From NCBI GenBank assembly GCA_937900125.1, contig CALCEK010000217.1, positions 1 through 5,496 on the forward strand: a stretch of DNA of 5,496 nt. The letters are read 5' to 3'. The translations under genes were made by a program, and so were the position numbers. The notes below the pieces were generated by a model. The model was not told where the DNA came from. It saw only the letters and a list, made by a program, of their open reading frames with translations, and did not search any database. Shown in pieces: positions 4,731 to 5,496 of this stretch. The first letter of the stretch is position 1. Each line of letters starts with the position of its first letter. This stretch comes from an uncultured Treponema sp. Lineage in GTDB: Bacteria > Spirochaetota > Spirochaetia > Treponematales > Treponemataceae.

Positions 4731-4760
4731 AAAAAATCCCCGCCGAAAAATTCAGCGGGG
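4731..4760 (-). terminator. Intrinsic terminator of pckG
   Basis: Read on the minus strand, CCCCGCTGAA pairs with TTCGGCGGGG through a 10-bp stem (one T-G wobble) with a 3-nt TTT loop, followed by ATTTTTTG. It begins about 24 nt after the pckG stop codon and has the classic strong G+C stem plus T-tract form. It insulates the genes to its left from pckG transcription. Confidence 0.93.
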
Positions 4761-4783
4761 GAATAAAACGCTAGAAAGAATTT

Positions 4784-5496
4784 TTAAGCGTTAAGTCTTT
4801 TTTCCAAATCGTCAAGACATTCGTTCAATTCTTTTGGCAAGTGTGTGCCGAATTTTGGATAGTGGTTTTCACGAATATCTTTGATTTCCTTTTTCCAGCC
4901 TTCAACATCAACTTTTGTGATTTCTGGAAGAACTTCTTTGTAGTAATCTGCAAGACCATCTGTGTTGAGTGCGCCTTCTTTTGGCATATATCCAATTGGG
5001 GTGTCAACAAAGTTGTCTTTTCCATCGCAGCGGTCAAAAATCCATGCAAGAACGCGGCTGTTGTCACCATAACCTGGCCACATAAATCCGCCTGGCAATT
5101 TATCATTTGACTCATCCTTGCGGAACCAGTTTACATAGAAAATCTTTGGAAGTTTGTCTTGATTCGCCTTTGCGCCAACATCAATCCAGTGCTGGAAGTA
5201 GTCGCCCATGTTATAACCGCAGAACGGCAAAATTGCAAATGGGTCACGGCGGATTTTTCCAACTTCAGCTGCATTGATTGTTGAAGCTGCTGTGATTTCT
5301 GAGCCAACGATTGAACCAAGGAATACACCATGATTCCAGTTGCGAGCTTGATGTACAAGAGGAACTGTAGATGGTCGGCGACCGCCAAACAAAATAGCAC
5401 TGATAGGTACACCTTTTGGGTCTTCCCAATCGGATGCAATACAAGGACACTGTTTTGCAGGTGCTGTAAAGCGAGCATTTGGATGTGCAAATTCTT
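4784..5496 (-). CDS. pckG: Phosphoenolpyruvate carboxykinase (GTP), C-terminal part
   Basis: GTP-dependent PEP carboxykinase interconverts oxaloacetate + GTP and PEP + CO2 + GDP in the cytoplasm, at the junction of C4 metabolism and gluconeogenesis or, in fermenters, CO2 fixation toward succinate. The gene enters from the right edge; 236 codons are present, about the last 40% of a family normally near 600 aa. Visible hallmarks in order: HPNARFTAPAKQCP; GVPISAILFGGRRP with the conserved arginine pair; HGVFLGSIVGSEITAA; DPFAILPFCGYNMGDYFQHW; LPKIFYVNWFRKD; and GGFMWPGYGDNSRVLAW, which corresponds to the guanine-nucleotide pocket. In the numbering of human PCK1, W516, F517, F525 and N533 are conserved, while F530 is replaced by tyrosine. 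The frame is intact and ends in TAA (4784-4786), followed by a strong terminator. Confidence 0.97.
   Translation of the reverse strand, partial: EFAHPNARFTAPAKQCPCIASDWEDPKGVPISAILFGGRRPSTVPLVHQARNWNHGVFLGSIVGSEITAASTINAAEVGKIRRDPFAILPFCGYNMGDYFQHWIDVGAKANQDKLPKIFYVNWFRKDESNDKLPGGFMWPGYGDNSRVLAWIFDRCDGKDNFVDTPIGYMPKEGALNTDGLADYYKEVLPEITKVDVEGWKKEIKDIRENHYPKFGTHLPKELNECLDDLEKRLNA

Noticed and set aside
4825..5490. Several alternative frames on both strands over pckG
   Set aside because: The PEP carboxykinase frame carries all the conserved motifs without interruption, so the others are shadows of it.

Overview
The window most resembles a chromosomal segment from a low-to-moderate GC, host-associated anaerobe. 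A gut or rumen Treponema-like spirochaete is my best guess. This rests on the GTP-type PEP carboxykinase, the PadR/HAAS/PspC envelope operon, strong AGGAGG ribosome binding sites with a TTG start, and the overall base composition. No rRNA or marker gene fixes the taxonomy, so the assignment is tentative.

Left part (1 to about 2690) is very A+T-rich and looks like accessory DNA. It opens with six perfect copies of a C-rich heptamer (1-42). An orphan gene on the minus strand follows (119-1537); its N-terminus carries a DHPRDDEGKFT motif of the type known from phage structural proteins and phage-associated effectors, followed by a glycine-rich linker and one hydrophobic segment. A 353-bp divergent intergenic region with three perfect inverted repeats separates it from a second orphan gene on the plus strand (1891-2700, 269 aa). 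The two genes look like a divergently expressed accessory pair. Neither function is recognisable from sequence alone.

Middle (about 2690-2960) is a compositional switch point. The last codons of the plus-strand orphan run into G+C-richer DNA. That DNA keeps a minus-strand frame open for about 90 codons without a credible start, and it contains three degenerate copies of a roughly 27-bp repeat with the core CGCTTCACTCTGAAT. It looks like a gene remnant plus dispersed repeats at an island edge. A fourth, more diverged copy of the repeat lies at 4684-4710.

Right part is chromosomal backbone on the minus strand. A tight three-gene operon runs leftward from a near-consensus sigma70-type promoter (4500-4528): a PadR-family repressor, a HAAS (DUF1700)/DUF4097-like protein, and a PspC-domain membrane protein. 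The stop and start codons overlap at both junctions. By family knowledge this is a self-regulated envelope-homeostasis module. Palindromes in the promoter are good candidates for the PadR operator.

Upstream of it lies a G-rich intergenic block of unknown role, then a strong intrinsic terminator (4731-4760) that closes the C-terminal 236 codons of a GTP-dependent PEP carboxykinase gene (pckG) entering from the right edge.
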